Source of the DNA: Pseudisothecium myosuroides
Taxonomy: Eukaryota; Streptophyta; Bryopsida; Hypnales; Lembophyllaceae
Length of the DNA stretch: 64,000 nt
Assembly (NCBI GenBank): GCA_951799445.1
Contig: OX637292.1
Span: 7,815,296-7,879,295 of the forward strand
Direction of reading: 5' to 3'
Shown in pieces: positions 1 through 12,297 of this stretch. A model generated the notes under the pieces. That model was not told the origin of the DNA and searched no databases. It saw only the letters and a list, made by a program, of their open reading frames with translations. How positions within the stretch are numbered: the first letter of the stretch is position 1; the number at the start of each line of letters is the position of its first letter. The position numbers and the translations under genes were made by a program.

Positions 1-197
1 TCGTTGGGCGCAATTTTAATTTAGAGCGACCTTGTACCGTTGTATTTCTCATCTAAATAAACTTGTAAGACGGTATCAATAGCTGAACTTCAATAGCAAT
101 GCGAAATGCATCTTGAATAACATTGATGTAGTCCCGTTCCAACTTAATGGTTTTGTATGAAACAAAGAATCATTCAAATGGTGTGATTTTATGCCAG
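1..197. other. Intronic sequence upstream of first visible ISA1 exon
   Basis: No coding match is visible here. The stretch ends in a plausible splice acceptor (AG at 196-197), so it is read as the intron that precedes the first ISA1 exon in the window. Confidence 0.6.
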
Positions 198-3100
198 CTT
201 GTGGGACAAGGCCAACGTTTTTGGAAGATCAGATGAACTGGTCGGTGACACTGTGACGACAGGAACTCCACTCAACGAACCCCCACTGATCGATATGATC
301 AGTAACGATCCTGTTCTTCGTGGTGTGAAGGTGAGCATGGTGCTTGCCAAGAATCATTATTAACTGGTTTTAGAAGGGGGAATGATCTGCTGCGGGTTCT
401 CATTACAGTCTGTTGTGCTTGTGACAGCTAATCGCTGAGGCATGGGACTTAGGAGGTCTCTACCAAGTAGGAAGCTTTCCACACTGGGGTGTATGGTCAG
501 AGTGGAACGGTCAGGTATATAACCCGTGCTTATCTATGGATCTATGAGTTGATGTAAAAGCTTGCGCTTGATTATGACCCACGTCGTTCCTGATCATGTA
601 TTTGTAGACTAGTATAGTATGGGTAAAAATGACATGGAGTTTCATTTGCAGTTTCGGGATGCAGTTCGTTTGTTTGTCAAGGGAACAGAGGGAACTGCCG
701 GCTTGTTTGCCCAGTGTCTCTGTGGTTCTCCTCATCTGTATCAGGTTTTTGTCCAACTCAGAGCTTTCATTGATTAATGCAACGACAATGTGGAATCAAC
801 ATTTACATTCCTCTCTATCAAGAACAACTACGTTTACTTCCCTGACTTGAAACATTTACATTCCGGTATTAGTACAATTGTTTTAAGTGTTTAGAAGCGA
901 GTATTCATATTTTGGATGCTGAGACTCAATTGTGTTCTGTTATTCCCGTTTCATCAAAGAGCCATTTTGTCCTAGACTCTATCTTGTGCTAGATTATTTG
1001 GATGTTACAGGAGAATTTGGAAAGGAAGTAGCAAAGTACAAAATAAGAATGAAAAGCATAAAAGTAGTTCTTGTGTGTACATTGGGTGTTTTTCGCAAGT
1101 TTTGATCTTACTGCTCCACATTACTGCAGGAAGGAGGCCGAAAACCTTGGCATAGCGTCAATTTTATAACAGCTCACGACGGCTTCTCTTTAGCAGATCT
1201 TGTATCTTATAACCAGAAACATAACGTGGCAAATGGGGAAGACAACAATGACGGTGAAAATCATAACAATAGTTGGAACTGTGGAGAGGTATATTTATTT
1301 ATCAGCCCATCTTAACTGTCTACAGTTATGTCTCGCCTGATAGATGTATAATGTTGTGTATTACTTCCAAGTTCGCTCGACACAATTGCATTTTGAATTT
1401 TTTGAGCATGTGTGAGGGGTATCATAGCCAAGTTTAGAAGGTAACGTATGTTATGATGGTTTTAGAGGACTGAAGTATTCGTTAGGGTCATGCTTAATGT
1501 CATCCGTCTTCCTCGTCGCTGGTTGTAAATTTCTTTTGAAATTGGAGGGGCTTCTCTTCCTAAAATCAGTTTTTCCAACAATTTCTCTTAGATCCTAGTT
1601 TGTATCCAATTTCTCCCAGGGGTGATGGAAGATATTGACATATATATAATGTAACATCTTGCATGGGGATGCTGTTTATGATAGGAAGGGGAGGATGTTA
1701 GCTTGCAAGTTCAGCGGTTGCGACAACGGCAGCTTCGAAACTTTTTTGTGGCTCTTATGGTTTCACAAGTAAGATTCCCCTGCAATTTTATCACCACATT
1801 GCCAGTACATTGTGCTGCTGATGTCTACACAACTCTTTAGCGACTGGCTGAAATTCGTTCTTGAATGTTTTGACTCACTTTGGGAGTGATTGAGTCTTTC
1901 TATTGGATGGCTTGGCAGGGGGTGCCTATGATGACCATGGGTGATGAATACGGTCACACAAAAGGTGGCAACAATAATACTTACTGTCATGACAACTTTG
2001 TGAGTCCTTTCGATTCTTTCCACTGTCTAGTGACTCCTGCATAATCTATGAACTAAAAGCCATGTGCGGTTTGCAACACCGCTGCTGATTTTCAGTCTTG
2101 TCTGTTTCAATGCCAATTATTTTATTTTCAGTCTTATGCTATTTCAATGCTAATTTCGTTTTTATCTTATGCTATTTCGTTTTTGGACATGTTAAAAATG
2201 TGGTTGAAAGATATCATGGGAACCTGTTGTGCGACGGACTCATTGCCGTGATGGTTATGTTTCACTGCAGATTAATTATTTTAGGTGGGATAAGAAAAGA
2301 GAAGATCCACAAGGGTTTCACAGATTTGCGAATCTCATGATCAACTTTCGAAGGTTGTCACTCCACTAACCATCTGATTAGGCTTATCTATTCTTGATCA
2401 ATTAGTGATAAAGATCTAATGTCTGTCTACATGTTGTATGTATTATTCATGCTTGCCTGTAGATTATGAAGAAAGGTGATGCGCCTATCTTACTGTTCAC
2501 GATACCTTTGCAGAGGCACAGAGTCGCTAGGATTAGGAGAGTTCCCCACCGGAGATAGGCTTGAGTGGCACGGCATATCCCCTCATACTCCCGACTGGAC
2601 GGAGTCTAGCAAATTTGTGGCTTTCACCCTGGTAATTTCTCCATACTCCTATTATACTCCTATCATACGACGAAGATAATCTTTGCTAAAATTTAAGCAT
2701 GATGATAATAGATTATCCGTACGGTTGAATTGGGAAAAAAATTCTTAGATCTTTGTCAAATGAATTTAGAATCGTTTGTCTCTGAGGATTCATCGAAAAT
2801 ATTTCTATTTTAAGTGATTTCATTTTGGTATGATTCGGTAAAATTGTAAGTCTATGAACTTATATAATCAGTCTGTAAAATTTCCTATTTAATAGAGTTG
2901 GCCCTGCAGTAAGTCATGAAACGTTACCCTATATTTGGCTCGCCTTCAATTCTTATTCTAGATCTCATTTGAGTTTTTATTCAACTTGCTTTGGAATGAC
3001 ATCAAAGCATGATTGTATGCAATCTTATCACATTGAGTTTCCTTCTGCCTAAAGCGAGGTTGTAAAACATTTTATTTATATAATTTTTTAACTAAGATAA

Positions 3101-3645
3101 AACACGGACAATTTCTTGAGTTTGTCAGTACCCGATATGTCTTCTAAATAGCCTTCTACGGGATGAAAGCAGTTGAATGTGATGAATGTGACAAATATAT
3201 GTCCTGCCCAGCATTTAGGAGTTAAGAGGACCAACTTCGTTCATTGTTCGTGATTCCGAGTCGCCCTTGACTTCCGTGATTTCTGTTCACTTGAAGCACC
3301 TAGCTACACACATAAGTAATATTTAGATTGCTGCTATTTCTCACTGAAACATCTAACTTTCTGGTCTTAATCTATTTGCAGGTTGACCAACATAAGAGAG
3401 AACTTTATATTGCATTTAACGCAAGCTACCTACCAGTGATGGTTACGTTGCCCGATCGCATTGGAGCTAAGTGGTACCCGCTGATAGACACCTCCAAGCC
3501 CAGTCCGTACGATTTCCTTACCGAGGATTTGCCTAATATTGACGTGGCCTTGGCACAAACCTCTAACTTCCTGAATAGTAGCTTGTACCCCATGATCAAC
3601 TATTCTGCAATTGTTCTTGTCCTGAAAGATGAAAATGTATTCTAG
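198..3645 (+). CDS. ISA1: Isoamylase-type starch debranching enzyme, ISA1 class (3' part)
   Basis: GH13 debranching enzyme that hydrolyses alpha-1,6 branches of pre-amylopectin in plastids. Nine exons join in phase and give 366 residues to the stop: 198-330, 428-514, 652-744, 1130-1288, 1685-1768, 1919-1999, 2271-2353, 2514-2631, 3382-3645. All introns are GT-AG. Visible hallmarks are LIAEAWD in exon 428-514 (general acid Glu), ITAHDGF in exon 1130-1288 (transition-state Asp), [18 protein letters not shown] in exon 1919-1999, and a C-terminal domain ending in YSAIVLVL. The nucleophile motif and transit peptide lie upstream of the window. The ISA1 assignment rests on the TTGTPL, ISNDPVL and TKGGNNN motifs, which follow ISA1 more closely than ISA2 or ISA3. 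The residue pair before MGDE is MT where FY is usual. No frameshift or stop is seen, so the gene looks functional. Confidence 0.93.
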
Positions 3646-5013
3646 TTTTATGTCACATATATAGAGTTCAGCAAAAATATCTGAATTTGTAAGTACTTGG
3701 AAAGATCCACAAACTGGCCATTACGTTGTAGACCAGTTTTTGAGAGAATTGAAAGTTCGCCTGCATGAGCTAGATTCATGAAATTTTATTACCATATCCA
3801 TCAATGGATGGGATGGGATTGAGAGATGCTGACTATTTTTCTCTCTCCACTTGATCCTGGGCTGTGGGATTTTTGGAAAATCTTGTTGAGCACTGAAAGA
3901 TGCAGAAGGTGAGAACTCAATGCCACTCCTCTGTGATTGCATATGTACTCATGTTGAACCAAGATGAAAAAAAATCATCATATAAATTTGCTTATTCTTA
4001 GAGTTACTATCCCCTCAAATTCACAGTGCAATGACTAATTTCTTCTTGCTGTCCGTCTAATCTTGTAAAACGAACTCATTCTGATTTCATGATTCAAATT
4101 CACTATTTTGGAGTTGAAATAGTACATAAACTCCCTTTTGAGCACAGTGACATCTAATTAGGGACTAGTAGCACATGATAGACATATGGATCCCGGCCCT
4201 CTGTGGGTTTCCCTGTCCTCGGGCGTGTACTGTCTCCAGGCGTTTAAATGATAAATTAAGTTCCACCCTCGAATGGGTTTCATTATGATAAGACATATGG
4301 AATAATACGCGTATGATCCACAATGAACCGTACCAAAGTTTTCTGGTTTTGGTTTTGGGGGGAGGTAGGCAATCAAGTGTTTTATTTATTTACATTTGAT
4401 TTGTGGAGGTGGTCAATTAATTGATATTCTAATCCCACTGGAATACTAGTCTGGATTGAATGCCATATTTTGTACAGTTTATTGTGCTACTCATGTAATG
4501 AACTTGCATTGATTGATATGTGAGATTGATATATGAAGGATACAATTTCAAATAAAACTGCATTTTACCACAAAAAGTTACCCTAATCTGTACAGACACA
4601 AGCCTTAACTTTGAATCGATCGGTGAAGGTCTGAACGCCTGCACCCTGGCTCCACTGCTTGGGCAGACCCTTGTGTTCTCATCTCAGCTGGCAGTAACTC
4701 CTGTGCAACCACTTCCTTGGGTGGAAACATAAAAACTGTTGGAACTGAATTCTACCATTTTTTTCCATAGTGTTCCGAGCTCATGTGGAGTTTTTCCACT
4801 CCTTCCCAAATAGTTATGGACGTATGAGAGCCGCTTCATTCAAGAGCCAATTCAATATGACTAAATTCCTCCGTACGCTCCTGGCAGATGTGGATTTCCT
4901 GAAGTCGGAGGTAAAGAATATTGACACTTGCATACCTGAAGAAAGTATTACTCGGAAATTTTAACTCAGCGTTGAGCATGTGTGCTGAGTATGTCTCTCA
5001 ATCGAGGAGAGCT
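3646..5013. other. Intergenic region between convergent genes (probable 3' UTRs)
   Basis: This AT-rich stretch lies between the ISA1 stop and the kinase stop, which converge. It should hold both 3' UTRs. A 64-codon plus-strand ORF at 4770-4964 has no recognisable family features. I see no repeat structure. Confidence 0.5.
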
Positions 5014-6966
5014 CTACGATCGTAATCCGTAGTCAGTATAAGTCGACCAATCTATCTCGTCGACGAATCTATCTCTTGGGATACTTCTATATCTTGGGAT
5101 GCATCCATCTGTCAATCCCAAGCATCGGCTGAATGGGAGCGACTTCCCTTGCAATTGCACAAATTTAGTCCATGCCTCCACTCTAGTGCGTGGCGGCACC
5201 ACATTTCGACCGTGGACGCTACCAAGGACATCACATATTGTGGAGAACTTGGGCCTCACCTCAGGATCATCGTTCCAACACTTCGAGATCAGCCCCGCCA
5301 ACTTCGGATGTAGTCCACTCGGGAGCTTCGGCCTACGCTTCTCAAGCACGTCTCTCTCATTCAAATGCTCGTGAGGAGCACTACCGGTCAGGATTTCGTA
5401 GCATGTCATAGCAAAGCTGTACACATCCGTCTTCAGTAGCTGCTCATTTCTGAGCTCGCCTCTCTTGGCCCTGAGGACCTCCGGCGCTCGCCACAGATTT
5501 GTGCCCACACGGTGCGCAACATTTGGGTTTCCAAGACGATGGGATGCTCCAAAATCAGTGATTTTCACATCGAACCGTCCACAATGGTCGTGGACCAACA
5601 CGTTCGCTGCCTTGATGTCCCTGTGGACGACATTCTTGGAGTGAAGGAAGTTCAAACCCAGAGCTATCTTGAGGCACAGCTCCTGAACTTCAGCGCGGCT
5701 GAATAGAGGGGACGATGTCCGACTTTCCTTGTGAAAGAGTTGTAAGCGAGAATTGATCAGTTTTCGGAGATCCATGTCCATGCGCTCCATCATGATCCAG
5801 CCGCCATTGTCATCAACAGAAACACCGATCAACCGAGCAATGTGCGGATGCTGAAGCTTCATCAGAAACTCCACTTCCTCTCGGAAACTCACAGACAACG
5901 ACTTGAACCTTTTCACTGCAAATGCGCATCCCAGCCAATTCACTTCGTACACTTCGTTGGTGCCTCCGGCTCCAATGGGTCGCCTCCACTCTACATCAGC
6001 AGGGTCTATGGACAGATGGATCGGCAATGTTTCTAAAATACTTGCAATCTCCAGGCATTTGTTTCCTTCGTCGTCTTTATGGGTGGTCCATTGTAACGCA
6101 CAGTCCTCGGTCACCGTCGTTTGCTTTCGGGCTTGATCACATGCAGCACGGATGGTAGCCAATCTGTCACAAATTGCAGAAAACCCGGGCCTGTTCTCAG
6201 GGTCCCCATCCGCACAATCGAGAATAAGCTCCGCCAGGTCGTTACCAATGCCAAGAGGAAGCTCCAACTTAGCGACTGCTAATATAACTCCTTCATGTTC
6301 CAAGTCTTCAGTGTAGAAAGGCAACAAGTACAAGTGTTTTCTTCCTAATAGAATTGCAGAGCAAAGTACAGAAAAAGCACAAACATCTGCAGCTTTTGAC
6401 GAGTTTCTGGCATGATCTGAGAACGCAAAACCGCCGATCTTAATGTCAAGCTCGCCATCAGTATGAACATTCATCAAAATAATGTCACCAGTCAAGGATC
6501 CATGTACAACTTCTCTGCCATGCAAAAACCTCATACCCAAAGCAATCTTCGTGGCAATGTCAATAACTTCCCGGCCATCAAAGGGAGGAGCCCTCGATGC
6601 CTTGACACGATCATTCGTAACCCTTAGCAGGTTAGTTTCCAAGCGGTCCATCACAATGGACACCTTTCGTTGCCCAGGGTCTACGTTGAATCCCAAAAGT
6701 TGCACGACATGCGGATGTGGAAGCCTCATTAAGATCTCCAGTTCCTTGGGGTAAGGTTCGAAAACTTGGAAGTCAAAAATGGCGAGAACTTCTTTGACCG
6801 CAACCTCGCAACATAGCCAAGTGGCACTTTTTACCTCGCTAGAGCTTCCAACACCAATGCGTTTTCCTGTATGCAAGTCAGATGATGAAATCCTTAGATG
6901 CTCTGGAATGCTCCGGAATCTAGTTAAGTGTCCAGTCTCTGCCACGTGCGGCTCCGTCGAGTCCAT
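5014..6966 (-). CDS. Tandem pseudokinase-kinase protein, single exon, 650 aa
   Basis: Two protein-kinase domains sit in one intronless frame. Domain 1 (about residues 31-280) keeps the glycine-rich loop GVGSSSEV and the ATP lysine (K58). It has HGS (155-157) where HRD is expected, Thr and Ile replacing the catalytic-loop Lys and Asn, and GFA (179-181) instead of DFG, so it should be catalytically dead. Domain 2 (326-588) is complete: IGAGGTNEV, K352, HRDIKAANV (D450), DFG (471-473), APE (494-496) and a TDVYSFA helix. The sequence resembles plant Raf/RLCK-like Ser/Thr or dual-specificity kinases. There is no signal peptide or membrane segment, so it is probably cytosolic. The start is in a CCATGG context with an in-frame TAG 21 nt upstream. 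Substrate and pathway are unknown. The order resembles plant tandem kinase proteins and, by analogy only, JAK kinases with a regulatory pseudokinase. Confidence 0.88.
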   Translation of the reverse strand: MDSTEPHVAETGHLTRFRSIPEHLRISSSDLHTGKRIGVGSSSEVKSATWLCCEVAVKEVLAIFDFQVFEPYPKELEILMRLPHPHVVQLLGFNVDPGQRKVSIVMDRLETNLLRVTNDRVKASRAPPFDGREVIDIATKIALGMRFLHGREVVHGSLTGDIILMNVHTDGELDIKIGGFAFSDHARNSSKAADVCAFSVLCSAILLGRKHLYLLPFYTEDLEHEGVILAVAKLELPLGIGNDLAELILDCADGDPENRPGFSAICDRLATIRAACDQARKQTTVTEDCALQWTTHKDDEGNKCLEIASILETLPIHLSIDPADVEWRRPIGAGGTNEVYEVNWLGCAFAVKRFKSLSVSFREEVEFLMKLQHPHIARLIGVSVDDNGGWIMMERMDMDLRKLINSRLQLFHKESRTSSPLFSRAEVQELCLKIALGLNFLHSKNVVHRDIKAANVLVHDHCGRFDVKITDFGASHRLGNPNVAHRVGTNLWRAPEVLRAKRGELRNEQLLKTDVYSFAMTCYEILTGSAPHEHLNERDVLEKRRPKLPSGLHPKLAGLISKCWNDDPEVRPKFSTICDVLGSVHGRNVVPPRTRVEAWTKFVQLQGKSLPFSRCLGLTDGCIPRYRSIPRDRFVDEIDWSTYTDYGLRS

Positions 6967-8168
6967 GGCAGGAGAAGAGCAACCCTAAGGCTGGCGTGAA
7001 TAAAGAGCCTGTTGGGGTTCTTGTACTCGCAAGTGAAGAGGAACTGTATCCATCACTGTGATGCGAATCAAAATATCCATCGCTGGAGAAACAGAAACAT
7101 ATAGAGCTTGCAATTCATGATTTCTACCCCGCTCTACAAAACTCAGGAATCCAAGAAAGTAAAATTTTCGGTTGCACTGTAAGAACCATCACCTGCATGA
7201 CATTCACGAGCTCCATCAGCCACCTTTGTCTGAAAGTAATTGCAAATATCTCTAACTACACCAAAATGCAAGGTTGCAACTCTTACCCAAATACGATCCC
7301 TGAAGATTCGTGTCCAAAATGTACACAATCTCAACATAAAATCCAGATTTAATTTTTGATACTCCAATGATCAACACTTTAGAAATTCATACTCTATTCA
7401 CAATTTAGTCATATGGCGTCCAAAAACTACACACTAACTCACTAAGATGTATGAGAACCCTCTTTCAATTACCAAAATGAGCCAAACAAATTGAGACAAT
7501 TTAATACCCTAAATCATCCTCATGCTAATTTGGAAGCTTACATACCTTGAGGAACAGTGCTCGCCATCAATTTTTGGTGAGCACGTCAGGTTATAAATCC
7601 TTCATCTCTCCAATTTATGCACGCTGCAATCTTGACCCATGGTCTACCTTTCTAAGAAGATCCATAACCCGAACTCACTCTGTGCTAAATATGGAATGTT
7701 GAAAATCACAGCAAGTAAATCCTCGGCAGGGTTTCCGAAAATGACGGAGAATATATTAAGAGGAGAATCACGCAACCATTTCTTCTTTGTGCGAGCTCGA
7801 CTCTCATCCTCTTCACTAAGTTAACTTAGAGACAACTTGAATCTGATCGCAAGAACTACTGACCCTACACTTTCAAACCGAAGCCAAAAGATGAAAATGT
7901 CGGAAACTCCCGTATCTCCAAAATACTCTGAAGCAGGTTGCTTCGTTGCATCCACTCCGTCCGTTTGTGCTCACAAGAAACTAAAGAATGCATCGCCTGC
8001 TGATCGCCAGTCTGCCTTCGCAAGGATTCAGAAACCAGGAGAGTGCCTATCGATCGTCTGCTAAGTTAGAATGCGACTTCCCTCTAGCTTAGCTTAGCTT
8101 AGCTTCGTGTCCCTTGTTACGAATCCCGCCAACCACCGCAGATTTCGTTAGAATGGCGGTATTTCTGA
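6967..8168. other. Probable promoter and leader of the kinase gene
   Basis: This is the region upstream of the minus-strand kinase start. It holds only short ORFs without family features. A small tandem run of the pentamer AGCTT lies at about 8085-8105. No clear TATA box could be assigned. Confidence 0.4.
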
Positions 8169-8172
8169 TTAA

Positions 8173-8402
8173 CCCAGGAAGGAGCCGAAGGACGCCGCGG
8201 ACAATAAGTGTCCGATGAATGACAAGGAATTCTCCAGTGTAGGACAGAACTACAACTATTCATCCTTGGAATTTTTTGTGGAAAGTGGTGAACATCTACA
8301 GTAGCTTGACTTCCAATGAGTACTTTTGGACTTTTTTATTCTAATGACTCTCACGGTTACATAATGCATAATTTCTAGGATCACTCCCGCATCCTTGTAG
8401 GA
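8173..8402. mobile_element. TTAA-flanked short MITE, family S, copy 1 (230 bp)
   Basis: The element is bounded by TTAA at 8169-8172 and 8403-8406. It begins CCCAGGAAGG and ends CCTTGTAGGA, an imperfect terminal inverted repeat. The body matches the copies at 45517-45739 and 48142-48354 in inverse orientation, for example the segment around CATCTACAGTAGCTTGAC. It has no coding capacity. TTAA duplication with CCC-type ends suggests piggyBac-type mobilisation. Confidence 0.82.
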
Positions 8403-8846
8403 TTAAAATGGCGCTCAAGGGGAATGGAGAAGGAAGGGAATGCGCTAGGGGAGATTTCCCATTCCAAATAAGCACCCTATTCTCGCAGAGTAGACATGTC
8501 TCTTTTTATGAAGGAGGAAAATAATAGTGATTAATTATGGCATGGTTCCCAAGGCAGTTGTGGCACATTTTGATGGGCTCAAAGACTCTCAATATTGCAA
8601 CCAGGTTTTGGCTGATTTTGCAACTAATCCTTGGTTGGAAATAGCAAGACCTATATCACCAATATGGGATGAACACAATCTCCAACTAATTAATTCATAG
8701 TAATTTTGTTTTGAGACAAAAAAATCTGAAAACTTTAGCAACGGCCCAAACCCTATTGCTGCACCCAACATAATTTTTCCTTTGATGAAACCGCCCTCCA
8801 CCTACCTGTAATTCCTTAAGTGGTTAGAAATGGGAAATCTCCCTTA

Positions 8847-8931
8847 GAGGAGATTTGAGCCTCCAGAAGAATGTTTTAGGGTTGTTCCATTGGTGGGAAC
8901 CAGATCCCTGCTGTCAATTTTTTTTTTTAAT

Positions 8932-8966
<35 letters not shown>

Positions 8967-9147
8967 TATTTAAATTAAAAAATTAAAAAAATTAATTTTA
9001 ATTTTTTTAAAATAAAAATAAAATATTAATCAATCATTAATATCTGACATGGCAGTCTCTTGGCCACATCAAATTGATGATTTGGCGGCGTTCCCACAAT
9101 TCCTACAGTCCGGGAACTCACACTCTTCTAAAGGCCCAAAAATCCTC
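8847..9147. mobile_element. TA-flanked MITE with GAGGAG ends, copy 1 (301 bp)
   Basis: The left end reads GAGGAGATTTGAGCC and the right end GGCCCAAAAATCCTC, with TA on both sides (8845-8846, 9148-9149). The centre (about 8920-9045) is a very AT-rich self-complementary tract with a TA dinucleotide run. A related copy is at 38866-39180. TA duplication fits Tc1/mariner-type mobilisation, but the ends differ from classic Stowaway. It abuts and appears to truncate the element that follows. Confidence 0.75.
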
Positions 9148-9149
9148 TA

Positions 9150-10055
9150 ATGCGATTTTTAGTAGCTCACTACAAAAGGAAGCTTTATTTTTTTCTTTGA
9201 AATTTTTACATAAGACGTGCCTGAGGAGTAGCTTCAAGGCCCAACAATTTTCATAATTTTTGACTACATGGTTAAAAAATTATTGCATGATATGTAATTT
9301 TTCACGTTTAGCAGGCAGCCCAAGCAGTTCAATTTTTTTTTTTTAGATTCACTTTTTGGAAGTATAAAGATTTGAAATTGGTTTTATAGATTTATATATA
9401 TATAGAAAACTTTACATCATTCCATAGTTGGATTAATGAGATGAAAGTTATGAGGAGTTTTAGTTTGAGGGTAGTTATAAAATCTGCACTCCAAAATAAA
9501 CTTTGAAGTCCTTTATTTAACTCAATTTTCAATATTTTTGAAAAAACAAACACTCATTGGGTGTAGATTGTTTATTACAACATTTCAACTACTAGGATTT
9601 GCATTTTTCAATTCCAAAACTACTTCTTAACATTCAATTTAATATTTTGACTCATTCTCTACCTCTTTCTACTTACTATTTTTTTCCTATATGTTGTACA
9701 ATTCCAAATGATCTGAAATTTTTCAAGTATATAGCCAATTTGCCTTGAAGACTGAGTCCAAAGAGTAACCACTATTTTGGACATTTCTTCATACAAATGT
9801 GACCTTGTGAAGGGCAATTGCCTGTTTTTTTGCAGGGACAAAAAAAGGATTTTTGTCAATTCAAACACTAATATCTTGCAATCCACACGGTGGAAAACTC
9901 TGAAATTTTTTCCACATCTTCTGAAACCATATGTACTACAAGATCCTATGGTTATATGTGTTCAAATATGTGTTTTTTCTAAAATTTGGTACTTGTATTA
10001 GAAATGGCAGTTTCAAAGCGGTTTGGGTGGAAACATATTCAAAAACCTTTAGGGT
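9150..10055 (+). mobile_element. TTAA-flanked element, family L, copy A (5' truncated)
   Basis: The body is collinear with the complete copy at 21594-22512 from the GTAGCTCACTA segment onward. It ends AAACCTTTAGGGT followed by TTAA (10056-10059). The first ~60 bp of the element are missing where the TA-flanked MITE adjoins. It carries no transposase. A minus-strand ORF (9659-9886) is shared in part with other copies. Confidence 0.75.
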
Positions 10056-10245
10056 TTAATATTTGTACAATGTAGATTTTGAAGTCTTTATTTTTTAAAT
10101 ATTCTATTATTTAATATTGTACAATGCAGATTTCAAAGACTTTATTTTTCAAATATTCTATTACTCAATAGGTAGTGGTAGCCTCTAGCCTCAAAAAGTA
10201 ACCTTTTTAGTTCAAAAAATGACCCTTCCAAAAGGAGTTGAATAA

Positions 10246-11470
10246 CCCCCAAGAGAGCCATTGTCATTTTTCTATTAAAAATCACTCAAAAGTGCCATTT
10301 CTATTAAAAAGTGCAAAACTTTTATAATTTTATTTTTCTTGCATAACCATAGAGGCTTGTACTAGACAAATATAAGAATGTGTGGTAGAAATTTTAGAAA
10401 CTTTGACTACAAAAATTTCAAGATATTTGTATTTAAAGTATAAAAACAAGTTTTTTGTACCTTCCAAGATTAGATTTTTTAACTTTGAATCTTTCTTAAC
10501 TAAATTTTTTTGTATTAATGATTTTGAAATAAAGAAAAAAATTATGTTGAAGAATTGAGTTGAGAATATAGGAAAAAAGTTCAAAATAAAAGCACTTACT
10601 TTTCATTTCCAAAAAAATTATTATATAGAATCGGACTATGTAAACTAGAAGGGAAAACTAAATCTATATTTTAATAGTTCAAATATGGAATTGAAACACA
10701 CTAATCACAATGATGAAATTGTTCAAGCAAGCAACTTGACCAGGTCAATCAATTTTTTTTGAATAATTGTGAAAATGTCATGAAAAAATGAATGGCTATA
10801 AGTTATTTTTTTGCGAAGATGTTTAGATTGCCCAAAAAACAAGATTGTCCATACTTTCTCAGCACATGTCCAAATAGAATGGATCAAATCTTTTTTGTAC
10901 TTTCTATAAGAATAAAGAATTCATATTCTTTTTTACTTTATTTTTATTTTTTTGTGTTGCCCGATGAATGCCGTGTTGGGCTTAGGGTGGCATAACTTTT
11001 GCTTTCCAGCATCGATTGGAATAAAAATTATATTTCTAGAGAGATAATGTATTTTTGTATTTACGAAAAAAAATTTAGAAAATCATGTCAAAAATCAAAA
11101 TCACAAAAACCTACCTAAACTTTGCAATGCCTTTCAAAGGGACACTTGGTACTTTGAAGATAAAAAAATAAATTAAAAATCTTCAAAAATCACTATAATT
11201 AGAACTTAAAATTTTGAACTACCAAAAAAATTTCTTGTGAAAATCACAAATATTCAATCTAAAATCAATTTTTGAAGGAATTTTTAATTTTTGACTTCAA
11301 ATTTTATTAGAAAGTATTGGTTTACTTGATGTAACCGTATAGATATGAGTTATGGATCATATTTTACAACTATTGTTTGAAAGTCGTCATTAAATTATTT
11401 TTCTAAGTTACATTTTGTAGTACATCATCACAATTTTGTAAACCTAGACTACCCCCTCATTCTTAAGGGG
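10246..11470 (-). mobile_element. TTAA-flanked element, family L, copy G
   Basis: It starts CCCCCAAGAG after ATAA (10242-10245) and ends CTTAAGGGG at TTAA 11471-11474. The internal order matches copy E (36483-37417), including the TTTCAAGATAT and CAAGCAAGCAACTTG segments. It is diverged and somewhat longer than the ~925 bp standard. It shares its right TTAA with copy H, so one element probably inserted at the end of the other. Confidence 0.65.
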
Positions 11471-11474
11471 TTAA

Positions 11475-12216
11475 GCCTAAAACAAGGTTTGTCGGACAAC
11501 TCAAAAAAATCACAATACTATAAGTCAAAATAAAAAATTTTAAATTATATTTTTCTTAGAAAGTATTTTTGTCTACATAGAAAGATTTGATTCATTCTAT
11601 TTGAATTGTCTAGTGATGAAAAAGATATGGACAATCTTGTTTTTGGACAATTGAAGCATCTTTTCAAAAAGATGACTTAAAGGATTTACTTTTTAAAGAA
11701 TTTTTCACAATTTTTCTAAAAAAGAAGTTCAGCAAGGTTTAATTTGCTTGCTAGAACAATCTCACCATTGAAATTATTGCGTTTCAATTCCATCTTTGAC
11801 CTATTATTGATTTGGTTTGTCATTTTATCTTGTATTTATTTCTTCTTAACAATTTTGTAAAGAATAAAAATCAAGTGTGTATTTTTTGAAATTTTTTTGT
11901 AGACTTCCAATTCAATTTTTTAACATAATTTTTTAAAATTCAATATTAATATTGCAAAAACTTTAAATCAAGGAGATTCAAAGTCATAAAATCTAGTTAG
12001 GCGAGGTGCCCAAAAGGTGGTTTTCTTTACTTAAAACATAAATATCTTGCAATCCACATGGCCAAAGATTCTGAAATTTCTTCTACACATTTATATACTA
12101 ATCTTCTATAAAATAGATATGCAAAAAAAAAATAGTCAATTTCTAAATGCACTGCATTACAGAAATGGCACTTTTGAGTGGAATTTGATGAAAATAAAGC
12201 CTTAGAACTTTCGGGG
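11475..12216 (+). mobile_element. TTAA-flanked element, family L, copy H (diverged)
   Basis: It begins GCCTAAAACAAGG directly after the TTAA shared with copy G. It ends near TTTCGGGG at 12216, followed by TAAATTA, a decayed target site. The segments ATGGACAATCTTGTTTTTGG and ATATCTTGCAATCCACATGG match copy F (46005-47150). It is shortened, with no coding capacity. Confidence 0.65.
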
Positions 12217-12297
12217 TAAATTAGGTTTAGCAAATCCTAAAATTTAGCAATCTAAGATTTAATTGATAATGAATATAACCTAATAATTTATTAATAA

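Noticed and set aside
4770..4964. 64-codon ORF MFRAHVEFFHSFPN...
   Set aside because: No family features, and it lies in the probable 3' UTR of ISA1 or the kinase gene.
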